A stretch of 64,000 nt of DNA from Desulfocapsa sp050291935 (GTDB lineage: Bacteria; Desulfobacterota; Desulfobulbia; Desulfobulbales; Desulfocapsaceae). The position numbers and the translations under genes are program-made. The DNA is taken from NCBI GenBank assembly GCA_050291935.1, contig JBNKKR010000006.1, forward strand, positions 1 through 64,000, read 5' to 3'. The notes beneath the pieces were generated by a model that was not told the origin of the DNA, did no database searches, and saw only the letters and a program-made list of their open reading frames with translations. Shown here one piece after another: positions 18,442 to 27,043 of this stretch. Each line of letters begins with the position of its first letter. Position 1 is the first letter of the stretch.

Positions 18442-18625
18442 GCTTTTGGCAAAAATGAACAGTAACTATCAAAACGTAATTACTATTGTAATGACTGCAT
18501 TTGCCACCTCCAAAATTGAAGAACAGCTCAAATCCCTTGGAACATTTATATTGTTGAGTAAACCCCTTGATGTTAATGCCCTTGAAAATTGCATAGCTTC
18601 TACTTTGATCTGCATGGAAATATAA
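18251..18625 (+). CDS. Mosaic receiver protein lacking the phospho-acceptor Asp
   Basis: A 124-residue receiver starting at GTG 18251, the counterpart of the GTG at 16280. The 5' half is nearly identical to the gene at 16280; the 3' half follows the gene at 15763 (FQLLAKMN, FATSKIEEQLKSLG, SKPLDVNALENCI). The first acidic residue is changed (VVNDDHG) and the acceptor Asp is Asn (ITNLQMPKMDA); the Lys and Thr remain. It therefore cannot be phosphorylated in the usual way and is either a decaying copy or a constitutive or competing receiver. There is no PATAN or Roadblock part. The frame is intact, which argues against simple decay. Confidence 0.75.
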   Translation: MKNVLVVNDDHGLLRSIEEAYKGQQEVFRILTARNGEEALTILQEQEVALLITNLQMPKMDAFQLLAKMNSNYQNVITIVMTAFATSKIEEQLKSLGTFILLSKPLDVNALENCIASTLICMEI

Positions 18626-18637
18626 AGAACGTTCTTT
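18624..18637. terminator. Perfect palindrome between convergent ends
   Basis: AAAGAACGTTCTTT overlaps the end of the receiver gene and is followed by T on the + strand. It could act as a weak terminator for the + genes and for the small - strand frame that ends at 18645. It has no loop sequence beyond the stem centre, so support is limited. Confidence 0.3.
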
Positions 18638-18644
18638 TTTGTTT

Positions 18645-18797
18645 TCAGGTATGCCACTGCTGAGGCGCATGGGTATCCAAAAGGCTGCCAAGCAATGCTC
18701 CGGTAATCATCCCGTAGATAGGAATCTTGTCAGGAATCATTATAGTGACGATACTAAGAGCGCATATTGCTTCCAGCCCGCTTAGCTCATGCATCAT
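18645..18797 (-). CDS. Possible small membrane protein (50 aa)
   Basis: A 50-codon frame on the - strand begins MMHELSGLEAICALSIVTIM and continues with a Gly-rich hydrophobic segment (IYGMITGALLGSLL). This predicts one or two short membrane helices with an acidic N-terminus. A weak ribosome site (CAGGG) lies before the ATG at 18797. It starts 43 bases after the stop of the M1 peptidase-ChaN gene on the same strand, so it may be its last operon member. No family recognised. A 50-codon frame can occur by chance; the clean hydrophobic pattern is the main support. Confidence 0.4.
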   Translation of the reverse strand: MMHELSGLEAICALSIVTIMIPDKIPIYGMITGALLGSLLDTHAPQQWHT

Positions 18798-18840
18798 GCA
18801 CCCTGTTGATTATGTTGCTCTTTTTTAAATAGCATTGTGA

Positions 18841-21800
18841 TTACGGGTGGCCGGCAGGCTTGCTGAGATCGGAAAGGACCACTTCTTTTTCTATTTCTGC
18901 TTCGTCTTCACCTTGCTTTTGTCGTTTTAGCTGAAGTATTACCTTGTCACCCACCCGGGCATCTCGCATCAAAATCTCAATATCTTCCATATTGTTTACC
19001 CTGTGGTTGTTAATGCTAAGCAGGATATCTCCTTTTTCCACACCCGATTTTTTAGCGTTTCCGGCATGGCTTAACTCCTTAATCTGCAAATAATCCTCAC
19101 CATTTTCATCTTTTTCGGAAGAAAGGATAACGCCAATTTTCCCAAGGGCTGGTAAGGAAAAAGGCGCTTGTATAAAAAAGAAGTCGGCCTCCGTTGCGGG
19201 ATCAGTATGCGCGTTTGACAGTAAGTTAATAACTGTCGCTTGGGATATGGGCTTTCGACGCTTAAGGCGCGGTGGAATACCTGAGTCCTTTCTGGTGTGC
19301 TGGGAGCCTGCAATCACGAGAATGGTGCTTTCGGGATAGTCATCAAGCAGGGTTTGTATATTTTTGGCCATGGTTTCATCCCAGATGGCTTGAGACTGGA
19401 TAAAACCGGAGAGATTTTTTGTCTTTCCATGCGGGGACTGTTGATGAAAACGAAAGGCATCTTGAAGACGATTGACGTATCCTGGAAGACTCAGGTCTCT
19501 TTCTTTTGCAATGGAACCTTGTTGCTCCTTGCTGAGTGTGTCGGTATTTCCCATTTCAAACACGGTACTTACTATTGCTTTATCGAGGTTGATTCCGTGG
19601 ATGGGAATATGTTCCTGCCTGCAGTAGTTGAAAATTGGCCTGAACAGGCGCCAGTCAAAACGCCAAATATCAAACCAGTGGCAGCTACGTAAAAATGTTT
19701 CTTCATTAATCTGCCTTTCCAAGACATATCTGTCCAGCACCCTTTGACTGCTGGAGGGGAACATTTCCATCGCCAGGACAAGTTGCGCACCTCTTTTATG
19801 TAAAGCCTGGATGATCCGAAGTTGGAGTAGATGGTCAGCGGCTGAATCGTGGGTCTCTCCTAGGTAGATAACCCGTTTTGTTGTGAGCTTGTTAATGATG
19901 TTTGCAAAACTGTCAATTGTTGTCGTAGCACCACCTGTGGGAAGGGACTCGAGTACGTAACGGATACCGTTTGCACTGTTTTGTATATCTTTATTCTTGA
20001 TGCGTCCGTTTACAAAAGAAAGGGAGGAATATTTGCCGTAATGGGAGAGTTTGGGCAGTGCTGCTTTTGTCTCTGCTGCACTTTTACTGCTAAGGAGCAC
20101 AACCACTTCTTTTTGGTTGAGAGGATTGCTGAACACCTGCAATCCAAAACCATCATTATCTGTTTTTGATGGGGCAAAAAGAGAGCTATAGCCCGTATTG
20201 TGGCTATTGGTGAAGAGCAAGGAGTGTTGAGACAGATTTTTGTTTTGAAGTTTATCACTGGAAATAGACTGCCAGCCATTTTCCGTTGCCCATCGTAAAA
20301 ATGGTGAGAAGACAGCCCGCTCTTCTTCGTCAGTTACCATAAGGATATTTTCAGAACCCAGAAAACGCGACCAAACGGGGGAAAGCTCAGAAGGATCAAG
20401 AGTTCTAAAGAGGTCATAATGGGGATCAATGGTAAAGGAGAGTGGTGGATCTGGCAGGAGCAGTTCGACGGTTGTTTCCTTCTCTTTGCTATGCACTGTA
20501 AAACTTTTTTCTCCCTCAAAGGTGCTTACAACGATGGGAACCTGTAATGTGTATGGGGAACTGTTTTTTTGAACAAGGGTAAAAGAGAGAACGGAATTAT
20601 CCTCTCTGGTTGCACTTGTTATATCTGAGGCAGCAAGTACAGGAAGATCTGTTCTTGTGAGCTGTTCGTTAAAGTAGACACTCAAGTCGCGTTTTGAAAC
20701 CGTCTCAAAGGATTTTTTGATATCCTCCCAGGAGGCTTCCTGGCCCATGTGTTTCGCTACAAAATGACGAATGGCCAAAGTGAACAGTTCCGGGCCCACA
20801 ACTCCTCTTAGCATATGAAAGAATATGGCTGCTCTGGTATAGCCAACTGCTCGTAGTTGTTTGCTAAGCGGTTGATTATGGCTGGCTGAATGAAAATCCT
20901 GCACAGCAATTTGACTGTTTTCGTGCACGTAACTTTGGTAGGTAGAGAGGCTATTTTTCCTGTATTCTGCCCCTTGGCCTTTTTCCTTAGCGTAGGCAAA
21001 GTCTGCCAAATAGCTGGTAAGCCCCTCACACCAGTTTCCCGAGTCATTTTTTATTGTAATTGCATTGCCAAACCAGGAATGGAGAATCTCATGGCCAAGG
21101 GATGTTTCCTTAATAAACGGTAAACGTAAAACCTGTTGTCCAAGAAGGGTAAATGTTGGCATGCCAAATCCACTGGGAAGACGGTTTGCGACGATGGCGT
21201 AGTGGGAATAGGGAAAAGGACCGATCTCTTGCTCGTAGCGAAGGATATAGGCTTTGGCTGCCTCAAGATATCCGCTGCTTAACGCGGAATCTTCGGGGAA
21301 GAACCAGGTGGAAAGTGACAAGTTGTTTCGAATCTGTTCTTTCTCTATTTGATAGGGACCCGCTGCCAGATGGATTGTTTGCACTTTTTGAGAGAAAGAG
21401 GTCTGTAGTAGGGAGCTCTCTTGGGTTGTATCAACGGTATCCGACTCGCTTATCGCCTTAAAAGAAGGTGGAAGTTGTGCGCGCAATGAAAAAAGCATGG
21501 GATGGTCTGGTAAGGGGTGCCAGTTGCTTGTGAGCACGATCCCGGAATCTGTTATCTGGTTGTTGGTATTTTGCTCAGTTGTTTGTAATGAATAGTGAAT
21601 GCTTAGCTGTTGCTCATATTTGCTGGCATACAGTTGAATGGTGTCACCCGCTGGGAGTGGCAACTGTACGGGGTGCTTGCCTTTTTCCTGGATGCTGATT
21701 TGGTGAATAGCAAGTCCACTAAGATTTAGGTGAAGTGGTCTGTTTGCAGGATAAGTGATGTCTGCAAGACCGTTTAGTTGATGATTTGCCATATCGAAGG

Positions 21801-21906
21801 TAACGTCCAGTTTGTATTCATATTGGTTGGCATGGCAAATATTGAAAGTAAAGCAAACACAAAAAGCAAAAATAGAAAGGAAGAGATGTTTCACATCTTT
21901 CTCCAT
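18841..21906 (-). CDS. Exported M1-family peptidase fused to ChaN-like and PDZ domains
   Basis: A 1021-residue protein from ATG 21906. A GTG at 21894 (MKHLFLSIF) with GGAG upstream is an alternative start. A signal peptide ends near HA-NQ. The M1 aminopeptidase part has the GFGMPT exopeptidase-like loop, zinc site HEILHSWFGN (H272, E273, H276) and a downstream Glu in CEGLTSYLADFAY. From about 675 to 925 comes a ChaN/haem-binding-uptake (Tiki-like) domain with YLGETHDS, AMEMFP and IAGSQHTRKDSG. A PDZ domain closes the protein (AKKSGVEKGDILLSINNHRV). It should act in the periplasm or at the surface; a role linking peptide and haem acquisition is an inference. The gene is divergent from the radical SAM gene. 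Confidence 0.88.
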   Translation of the reverse strand: MEKDVKHLFLSIFAFCVCFTFNICHANQYEYKLDVTFDMANHQLNGLADITYPANRPLHLNLSGLAIHQISIQEKGKHPVQLPLPAGDTIQLYASKYEQQLSIHYSLQTTEQNTNNQITDSGIVLTSNWHPLPDHPMLFSLRAQLPPSFKAISESDTVDTTQESSLLQTSFSQKVQTIHLAAGPYQIEKEQIRNNLSLSTWFFPEDSALSSGYLEAAKAYILRYEQEIGPFPYSHYAIVANRLPSGFGMPTFTLLGQQVLRLPFIKETSLGHEILHSWFGNAITIKNDSGNWCEGLTSYLADFAYAKEKGQGAEYRKNSLSTYQSYVHENSQIAVQDFHSASHNQPLSKQLRAVGYTRAAIFFHMLRGVVGPELFTLAIRHFVAKHMGQEASWEDIKKSFETVSKRDLSVYFNEQLTRTDLPVLAASDITSATREDNSVLSFTLVQKNSSPYTLQVPIVVSTFEGEKSFTVHSKEKETTVELLLPDPPLSFTIDPHYDLFRTLDPSELSPVWSRFLGSENILMVTDEEERAVFSPFLRWATENGWQSISSDKLQNKNLSQHSLLFTNSHNTGYSSLFAPSKTDNDGFGLQVFSNPLNQKEVVVLLSSKSAAETKAALPKLSHYGKYSSLSFVNGRIKNKDIQNSANGIRYVLESLPTGGATTTIDSFANIINKLTTKRVIYLGETHDSAADHLLQLRIIQALHKRGAQLVLAMEMFPSSSQRVLDRYVLERQINEETFLRSCHWFDIWRFDWRLFRPIFNYCRQEHIPIHGINLDKAIVSTVFEMGNTDTLSKEQQGSIAKERDLSLPGYVNRLQDAFRFHQQSPHGKTKNLSGFIQSQAIWDETMAKNIQTLLDDYPESTILVIAGSQHTRKDSGIPPRLKRRKPISQATVINLLSNAHTDPATEADFFFIQAPFSLPALGKIGVILSSEKDENGEDYLQIKELSHAGNAKKSGVEKGDILLSINNHRVNNMEDIEILMRDARVGDKVILQLKRQKQGEDEAEIEKEVVLSDLSKPAGHP

Positions 21907-22001
21907 GGCTTGGAATATGGTAGGGTAAGAAAAGTTGAATTGTGCTATTTGGACCCACCTTATCATCTGTAAATCGCTTTGCAAAGAGTGATTATGTATC
22001 C

Positions 22002-23726
22002 ATGCGTTGTAAACTCGTTGCTATTAATGGCCGTTATAGCCACTCATCCCTTGCTCTCTTTCATCTTCGTAATGAACTGGAAGCCCATTGTGCGTCTTGT
22101 ATTACAGAAATTATCCAGTTTACCATCCGAGATCCCTATTACGAGCTGTTGTTGCATCTAAGTGAAGGTAATCCAGATGCAATTTTCTTTTCTGCCGCAA
22201 TCTGGAACTCTGAACGCGTGGCGGATCTCGTAAAAGATCTTCGTGCCCTTCTTCCTAACTGCATGCTGGTGGTTGGCGGGCCACAGGCAACAGTGCTGGC
22301 GGGCTTACTTGCAACCCATGCTTGCACTGTGGTGCGTGGCGCCGTTGAAGCAGTGGAAGAACGATTTTATCAAGATTTGCAAAAAAGAACATTGCAACCT
22401 CTGTACGGGAGATCGTTTTTCCATTTGCCAGATAAGGAGGAACGTTTTCGCTCTCCCTATCGACGGGAAGATTTTACCACCCATTTGCAAAACAGAAATA
22501 TTTACTACGAAAGTTCCAGGGGATGTCCGTTCTCCTGTACCTACTGTCTCTCGTCGACGGAAAAGGGAGTGGTCCATAAAAGCCTTGCCCTGGTAGAACA
22601 GGAATTGGATCAGATAATGGTTCATGCTCCCAAAGTGTTGCGTTTTGTGGATCGTACATTCAATGATATGCCAAAACGTGCCCTTGCCATTTGGCGGTTG
22701 CTTCTTAGCTATGATAGCAAAACTCTTTTCCACTTTGAGATTGCCCCTGATCGTATAAATGAAGAAATGTTTGCCTTTCTGGCAGAAGTCCAGCCTGGAA
22801 GGTTTCAGTTTGAAATCGGTATCCAGTCAACCAACGAAGAAACCTTGGCTGCCATAAAGAGGAAAATTGATCCAGAGGTTGCCAAAGATACCGTCTCCCG
22901 TCTTGCCGCAATGGATACTATACATCTCCATGCCGATCTTATCTTAGGGTTGCCATATGAAACAAAAGAATCCTATTTGCACTCATTTATGGATGTCTTT
23001 GCCATGGGGCCGCATTATATCCAAATGGGGTTGTTAAAGATATTACCGGATACTGCCATTGGCGTAGACGCAGCACAATTTGACTATGTCTATTGCAGGA
23101 AACCTCCCTACTCGGTACTTGCAAATTGCTGGTTGGACGCCTCAAGTTTGCAATCCCTCTATTGGTTTTCCGAGTGTGTTGAGAAATTTTGTAATAATCG
23201 ATATTTTCCATCTATTTGGCTCTATTTGCGAACAACGAAAGAGGAGATGGCCATCTTTTTTCAACAACTGTTGCAGGTGGCGCTCAAAAAAAGATTGTTT
23301 CAACTTGCCCCCACCCAACACTTTCTCTGCTCATTATTGACAGAAGTTTTTACGGGGCGAGATGATGAAGGGCTGGCTCGGGAATTGCTGATTTTTGACT
23401 GGTTTCGTTGTGGGCAGAAAAATCTCCCCCCTTTTTTGAGCGAGGCTACTTTGGAAAAACCTACGTTACGAGACGAGTTGTATGAGCGTTTGCCAATGGA
23501 TATTGATGGGTTGTATTGCAAAAAAACGAGAAACCGCTTTTTTAAACAGACAATCTTCCATGTCTTTTCCGTGCAAAGTTTGCAACTGCTTTCTCTTGCC
23601 GAGAGTGATGGAAAATGCGTGGCATTTTTACAAAGCAGAGAGGAAAGCCTTGGTCGTTTGCAAAAGGTGGTGGTGTTACCAGGACGAATTGAGAGCACCC
23701 TTAATACTACAAAAGGTTTGTGTTGA
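22002..23726 (+). CDS. B12-binding-type radical SAM protein (DUF4080)
   Basis: A 574-residue protein. ATG 22002 (MRCKLVAINGRYSHSSLAL) starts the cobalamin-binding-type Rossmann domain; earlier in-frame codons overlap the divergent gene's promoter region. The 4Fe-4S motif CPFSCTYC has Cys at about 175, 179 and 182, followed by an AdoMet radical barrel (FEIAPDRI, FEIGIQSTNEETL, ADLILGLPYET). The C-terminal 200 residues match the DUF4080 extension. Substrate unknown; proteins of this type may methylate or modify small molecules or tRNA. The B12-domain His of classical DxHxxG sites is not evident, so cobalamin binding may be base-off or absent. It stands alone, 74 bases before serA. Confidence 0.88.
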   Translation: MRCKLVAINGRYSHSSLALFHLRNELEAHCASCITEIIQFTIRDPYYELLLHLSEGNPDAIFFSAAIWNSERVADLVKDLRALLPNCMLVVGGPQATVLAGLLATHACTVVRGAVEAVEERFYQDLQKRTLQPLYGRSFFHLPDKEERFRSPYRREDFTTHLQNRNIYYESSRGCPFSCTYCLSSTEKGVVHKSLALVEQELDQIMVHAPKVLRFVDRTFNDMPKRALAIWRLLLSYDSKTLFHFEIAPDRINEEMFAFLAEVQPGRFQFEIGIQSTNEETLAAIKRKIDPEVAKDTVSRLAAMDTIHLHADLILGLPYETKESYLHSFMDVFAMGPHYIQMGLLKILPDTAIGVDAAQFDYVYCRKPPYSVLANCWLDASSLQSLYWFSECVEKFCNNRYFPSIWLYLRTTKEEMAIFFQQLLQVALKKRLFQLAPTQHFLCSLLTEVFTGRDDEGLARELLIFDWFRCGQKNLPPFLSEATLEKPTLRDELYERLPMDIDGLYCKKTRNRFFKQTIFHVFSVQSLQLLSLAESDGKCVAFLQSREESLGRLQKVVVLPGRIESTLNTTKGLC

Positions 23727-23800
23727 AAGGGAGAATGCTGTAGTAATGCATTGGTTGTAAAAAGAAAATGTAAAATTAATAAACTATCCAGGAGAAAAGG

Positions 23801-24982
23801 ATGTCAGAGTATCGTATTAAAACCATAAATGCCATAGCTCCAGAGGGTCTTGAACAGCTAGGGGCGGGCTTTAGTGTCAATCCAGAAGAGAAGGATCCAC
23901 AGGGTATTATTGTTCGCAGTTCTCAGGTGGATGTGGATTCGTATCCTGAGCTTTTAGCTGTTGCCCGTGCCGGGGCCGGGGTGAATAATATTAATGTTCC
24001 ACGGGCAACGGAGAAGGGAATCTGTGTCTTTAATACCCCTGGCGCCAACGCAAATGCGGTTGTGGATCTTGTCTTTCCCATGGTGGGAATATGGCTTCGT
24101 AATATTTACCAGGGAATTGCCTTTTGTAAATCGTTAGCGGATATCGCACCTGAAAAGGTAAACGGAGAAGTCGAGAGTCGAAAAGCGGCGTTTCGAGGTG
24201 TGGAAATTGCCGGAAAAACACTTGGTGTTATAGGACTTGGCCAGATTGGGGTCCGGCTTGCCAATGGTGGAATTCAGCGCCATATGCGTGTGCTTGGCTT
24301 TGACCCTTTTCCAAGTCTTGATAATATTCATAATTTACTGCCCGAGGTAACTGTTACCAGGGCCATGCGTGACACCTTGGGTGAAGCCGATATAGTATCT
24401 TTGCACCTGCCGGTAAATGAAAAGACCAAAGGAATGGTCAATGATGATTTTATCGCAAAGATGAAAAAAGGGAGCATCCTGGTCAACTATGCGAGGGGCC
24501 CGGTGGTTGAAGAGCAGGCCGTATTGGACGCACTTGCGTCAGGTCATTTGGAGGCATTTATTTCCGATTTTCCAACACCCGGTATTATTGGACACCCGAA
24601 GGTGTTAACCACCCCGCATCTTGGCGCATCAACGGAAGAATCTGAGGGGAACTGTTCACGGATGGCGGTGAAAGAGCTTTCCGCGTATCTGCGTTATGGA
24701 AATATCACCCATAGCGTGAACTTTCCAAACATTGAATCAACACCGGCATCCACTGTTCATACCCGTCTTATTATCATTAACAAAGATGTTCCTGGGATGA
24801 TCGGGTTTATCACCAATATCCTTGGAAACCATAGTCTCAACATTGTAAGCTTTAAAAATGAGTCCAATGGGAGTGTGGGCTATAATATTATTGATTTGGA
24901 ATCGGCAATTTCTGAGACTGTAGTTGCTGATTTGCAAGCAAGTGATGATATAATCCGAATCAGGCAGATCGTGTTTGCCTAA
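23801..24982 (+). CDS. serA: D-3-phosphoglycerate dehydrogenase
   Basis: A 393-residue protein that makes 3-phosphohydroxypyruvate from 3-phosphoglycerate, the first step of serine synthesis, with NAD. Visible: substrate domain with RAGAGVNNINV, nucleotide-binding GLGQIGVRLAN, VNYARGPVVEE, and the catalytic region ending TTPHLGASTEES. The last 70 residues form an ACT domain (IINKDVPGMIGFITNILGNHSLNI), suggesting serine feedback control. The ribosome site AGGAGAAAAGG lies just before ATG 23801. No other serine gene is adjacent. Confidence 0.93.
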   Translation: MSEYRIKTINAIAPEGLEQLGAGFSVNPEEKDPQGIIVRSSQVDVDSYPELLAVARAGAGVNNINVPRATEKGICVFNTPGANANAVVDLVFPMVGIWLRNIYQGIAFCKSLADIAPEKVNGEVESRKAAFRGVEIAGKTLGVIGLGQIGVRLANGGIQRHMRVLGFDPFPSLDNIHNLLPEVTVTRAMRDTLGEADIVSLHLPVNEKTKGMVNDDFIAKMKKGSILVNYARGPVVEEQAVLDALASGHLEAFISDFPTPGIIGHPKVLTTPHLGASTEESEGNCSRMAVKELSAYLRYGNITHSVNFPNIESTPASTVHTRLIIINKDVPGMIGFITNILGNHSLNIVSFKNESNGSVGYNIIDLESAISETVVADLQASDDIIRIRQIVFA

Positions 24983-25068
24983 CCAGGGAGGATTTTGTAT
25001 TGTTTTATCAGTAGGAAAAAAGATGTAAAACACACAAAAAAGTATTGCCTAGGGGGGAGGGTAAGAAC

Positions 25069-25947
25069 ATGAGTATTAGAGTGCGTTTTATCGTTATTAT
25101 CGGGGTGCTAAGCACGGTGGCTTCTGTGGTCCTGGCCTATGCCAGCTATCAGTTTAGTGTGAAAAACGCTGTCGCAGATGCAAAAAAACAGGGGGCCATA
25201 GTCTTTAATATGGTGCATTCGTCAAGGATGTATTTTAAGAAAAATCAGTGGCCCCTGGTGACAGAGCTTGTGGAGGAAGATCGTTTTTATCCGGAGATAA
25301 TGTCCGGTTTTGTTGTGATTCGTGGTATGTGGGAGATTTTTGAAAAAAAATTTCCGGAATATAAGTTCAAACAGGCCACCCTTGACCCACTGTATCCGCC
25401 CAATAAGGCTGACGCTGATGAGGTGCAGCTTATTGCGCAATTTAATGCCAACAAGGGTATGAAAAATCGTGAAGGCATGATGAAAAAGGAAGGAAAACAG
25501 TTCTACTATTTTGCCAAGCCGATTTCTGTTGAAGATAAGTGTTTACGTTGTCATGGCGCAGCCGAGGATGCCCCTAAGGATCAGGTCGAGATTTATGGTA
25601 CCGAATCAGGGTATAATTGGAAAAAAGGTGAAGTGGTATCAACTGCCGTTGTTTACGTGCCAATGAGCTCTGCCATGGCCGCTGCCAAAAAATCCGCGAT
25701 CACATTGTTTGCCATGGGGGGCGCGGGTATTGTGGTGTTGATGGCCCTGATCTGGTTTTTTCTTAGCAAAGGGGTTGTTTCACCTCTTGCAAAGCTTGAA
25801 AGAAAAACACAGGAGATTAGTTTGGGCCGGGAACTTGATGAAGATATCGGGATACGGAGTAAAGATGAAATAGGGGATTTGGCAAGGGCCATTGATCGAT
25901 TACGGATAAGTACTGCAAAGTTATTGAAACGCTGCGCTGGAAAGTGA
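25069..25947 (+). CDS. Haem-type Tll0287-like (DUF3365) sensor with HAMP and no output domain
   Basis: A 292-residue protein. ATG 25069 has GGGGGGAGG upstream; an in-frame start at 25045 lies before that site and is rejected. A membrane helix lies at 7-28. The periplasmic domain carries CLRCHGA, a CxxCH c-type haem site, in the Tll0287-like context (YFAKPISVEDKCLRCHG). A second helix lies at about 205-225, then a HAMP domain to the end. No kinase, cyclase or receptor coiled coil follows, so it must act on a partner protein or be a truncated receptor. It resembles redox or NO-type sensors. The stop is 127 bases before the next gene. Confidence 0.85.
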   Translation: MSIRVRFIVIIGVLSTVASVVLAYASYQFSVKNAVADAKKQGAIVFNMVHSSRMYFKKNQWPLVTELVEEDRFYPEIMSGFVVIRGMWEIFEKKFPEYKFKQATLDPLYPPNKADADEVQLIAQFNANKGMKNREGMMKKEGKQFYYFAKPISVEDKCLRCHGAAEDAPKDQVEIYGTESGYNWKKGEVVSTAVVYVPMSSAMAAAKKSAITLFAMGGAGIVVLMALIWFFLSKGVVSPLAKLERKTQEISLGRELDEDIGIRSKDEIGDLARAIDRLRISTAKLLKRCAGK

Positions 25948-26074
25948 TAGTGGCTTTTCAAGTAGTCTCCCCCCTGGAGTACTTATGTGGCGGAAAGAAC
26001 GTTTTTAAACTCAGTTGTTTAAGTGTTTTAGTTAGTTGGGTGTAATTTTAAGGCATATTTAGTAAAGGTGTACT

Positions 26075-26593
26075 ATGAAAAAAATGGCAGTGGTGTTGAG
26101 TTTGGTATTTTTACTTGTGTGTCCGGTATATGCAAAGACCATATTTCTTGATAGTCAGCATATATCCTTTGAGGCGCCAGATGCGTTTGAACCATTATCA
26201 GAAGAAATCATTAGCATAAAATACCCTGCAGCAAGGGCTCCGAAGAATGTGATCGGCAATAAATCCGCTGCTACGACCATCGCCTATGATATTAAACCAC
26301 AAAAGCTTCCTCCAGAAGAAATTGAAAGGGCACAGTCTGCTTTTACCCAAATGTTTCCTAGAATGATTCCTCATTTGCAGTGGATCGATAATAAGATCAT
26401 CGAGCTCGCCGGCAGGAAGTGGGTCTATATGGAAATGACCTCTTCTGCAATAGATACCGATATTCACAACATTATGCTATTTACCGGATATAATGGGCAG
26501 ATGTTGGTTTTTAATTTTAATTCCACTAAAGAGGAATTTGCCAAGTATGAAAAGGCGCTCAGGGAGAGTATTCAGACGATTTCAATACAATAA
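26075..26593 (+). CDS. Small exported protein of unknown function
   Basis: A 172-residue protein with a clear signal peptide (MKKMAVVLSLVFLLVCPVYA-KT). The mature part is mixed alpha/beta with no Cys, and its layout (FEAPDAFEPL start, late GQMLVFNFNS strand) recalls small periplasmic proteins of the DcrB/PsbP-like fold; that comparison is weak. AAGGTG precedes the ATG. It may follow the haem sensor as an accessory periplasmic protein but has no specific link. Confidence 0.75.
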   Translation: MKKMAVVLSLVFLLVCPVYAKTIFLDSQHISFEAPDAFEPLSEEIISIKYPAARAPKNVIGNKSAATTIAYDIKPQKLPPEEIERAQSAFTQMFPRMIPHLQWIDNKIIELAGRKWVYMEMTSSAIDTDIHNIMLFTGYNGQMLVFNFNSTKEEFAKYEKALRESIQTISIQ

Positions 26594-26668
26594 TATCGCG
26601 TGTAAATCTTATTGACCATTTCTGGTAATGGGGTAAGGGAATTGGCTTGAAAAAAGATGCGCAACTTC

Positions 26669-27019
26669 TTATTTCTTTCTGAAAAATCGTGACATGGTTT
26701 GTGGTTTATAATCATCCAATCTTTCTACCAACAGATCCAGCTGCAGTTCGATAAGGGCAAGGCCGGAAAGGTTGGGTGAGGTCATGAGTAAAAGATGTCC
26801 GTGGTTGGTACGGCGAAAAAAGAGCGTATTGTCGGTAAACAAGATCTCAGCCCTGGTGACGTTGCCCAGGGTGTTGAGAAACTTTCCCCAGTCGTGATTG
26901 GTCAGAGTTTTATTACTCGGTGACGGTAACTGGCAGAAGTTGATTCTGCCTTCCCTGCCGAGGTAAAGACAACCGATCACACCTTCTTGTTCCAGGATTT
27001 CAGAAAATAGCTCTTGCAT
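26669..27019 (-). CDS. Roadblock/LC7-like protein
   Basis: A 116-residue protein from ATG 27019 (MQELFSEILEQEGVIGC). Pattern: an N-terminal helix, a hydrophobic strand GCLYLGREG, a helix, and a strand pair with LFFRRTNHGHLLLMT. It matches the first 110 residues of the protein at 34464 (MDSLLQEINMLPGVLGC...YEESALLVTPL) in layout and key positions. Roadblock proteins bind or regulate small GTPases. It starts 24 bases after the REC-PATAN stop and is the last gene of the - strand operon 26669-31007. The REC-PATAN protein next to it has only a degenerate Roadblock-like tail, so this may supply that function in trans. Confidence 0.7.
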   Translation of the reverse strand: MQELFSEILEQEGVIGCLYLGREGRINFCQLPSPSNKTLTNHDWGKFLNTLGNVTRAEILFTDNTLFFRRTNHGHLLLMTSPNLSGLALIELQLDLLVERLDDYKPQTMSRFFRKK

Positions 27020-27043
27020 TGTCAATTTGAATAGGAAACGATT

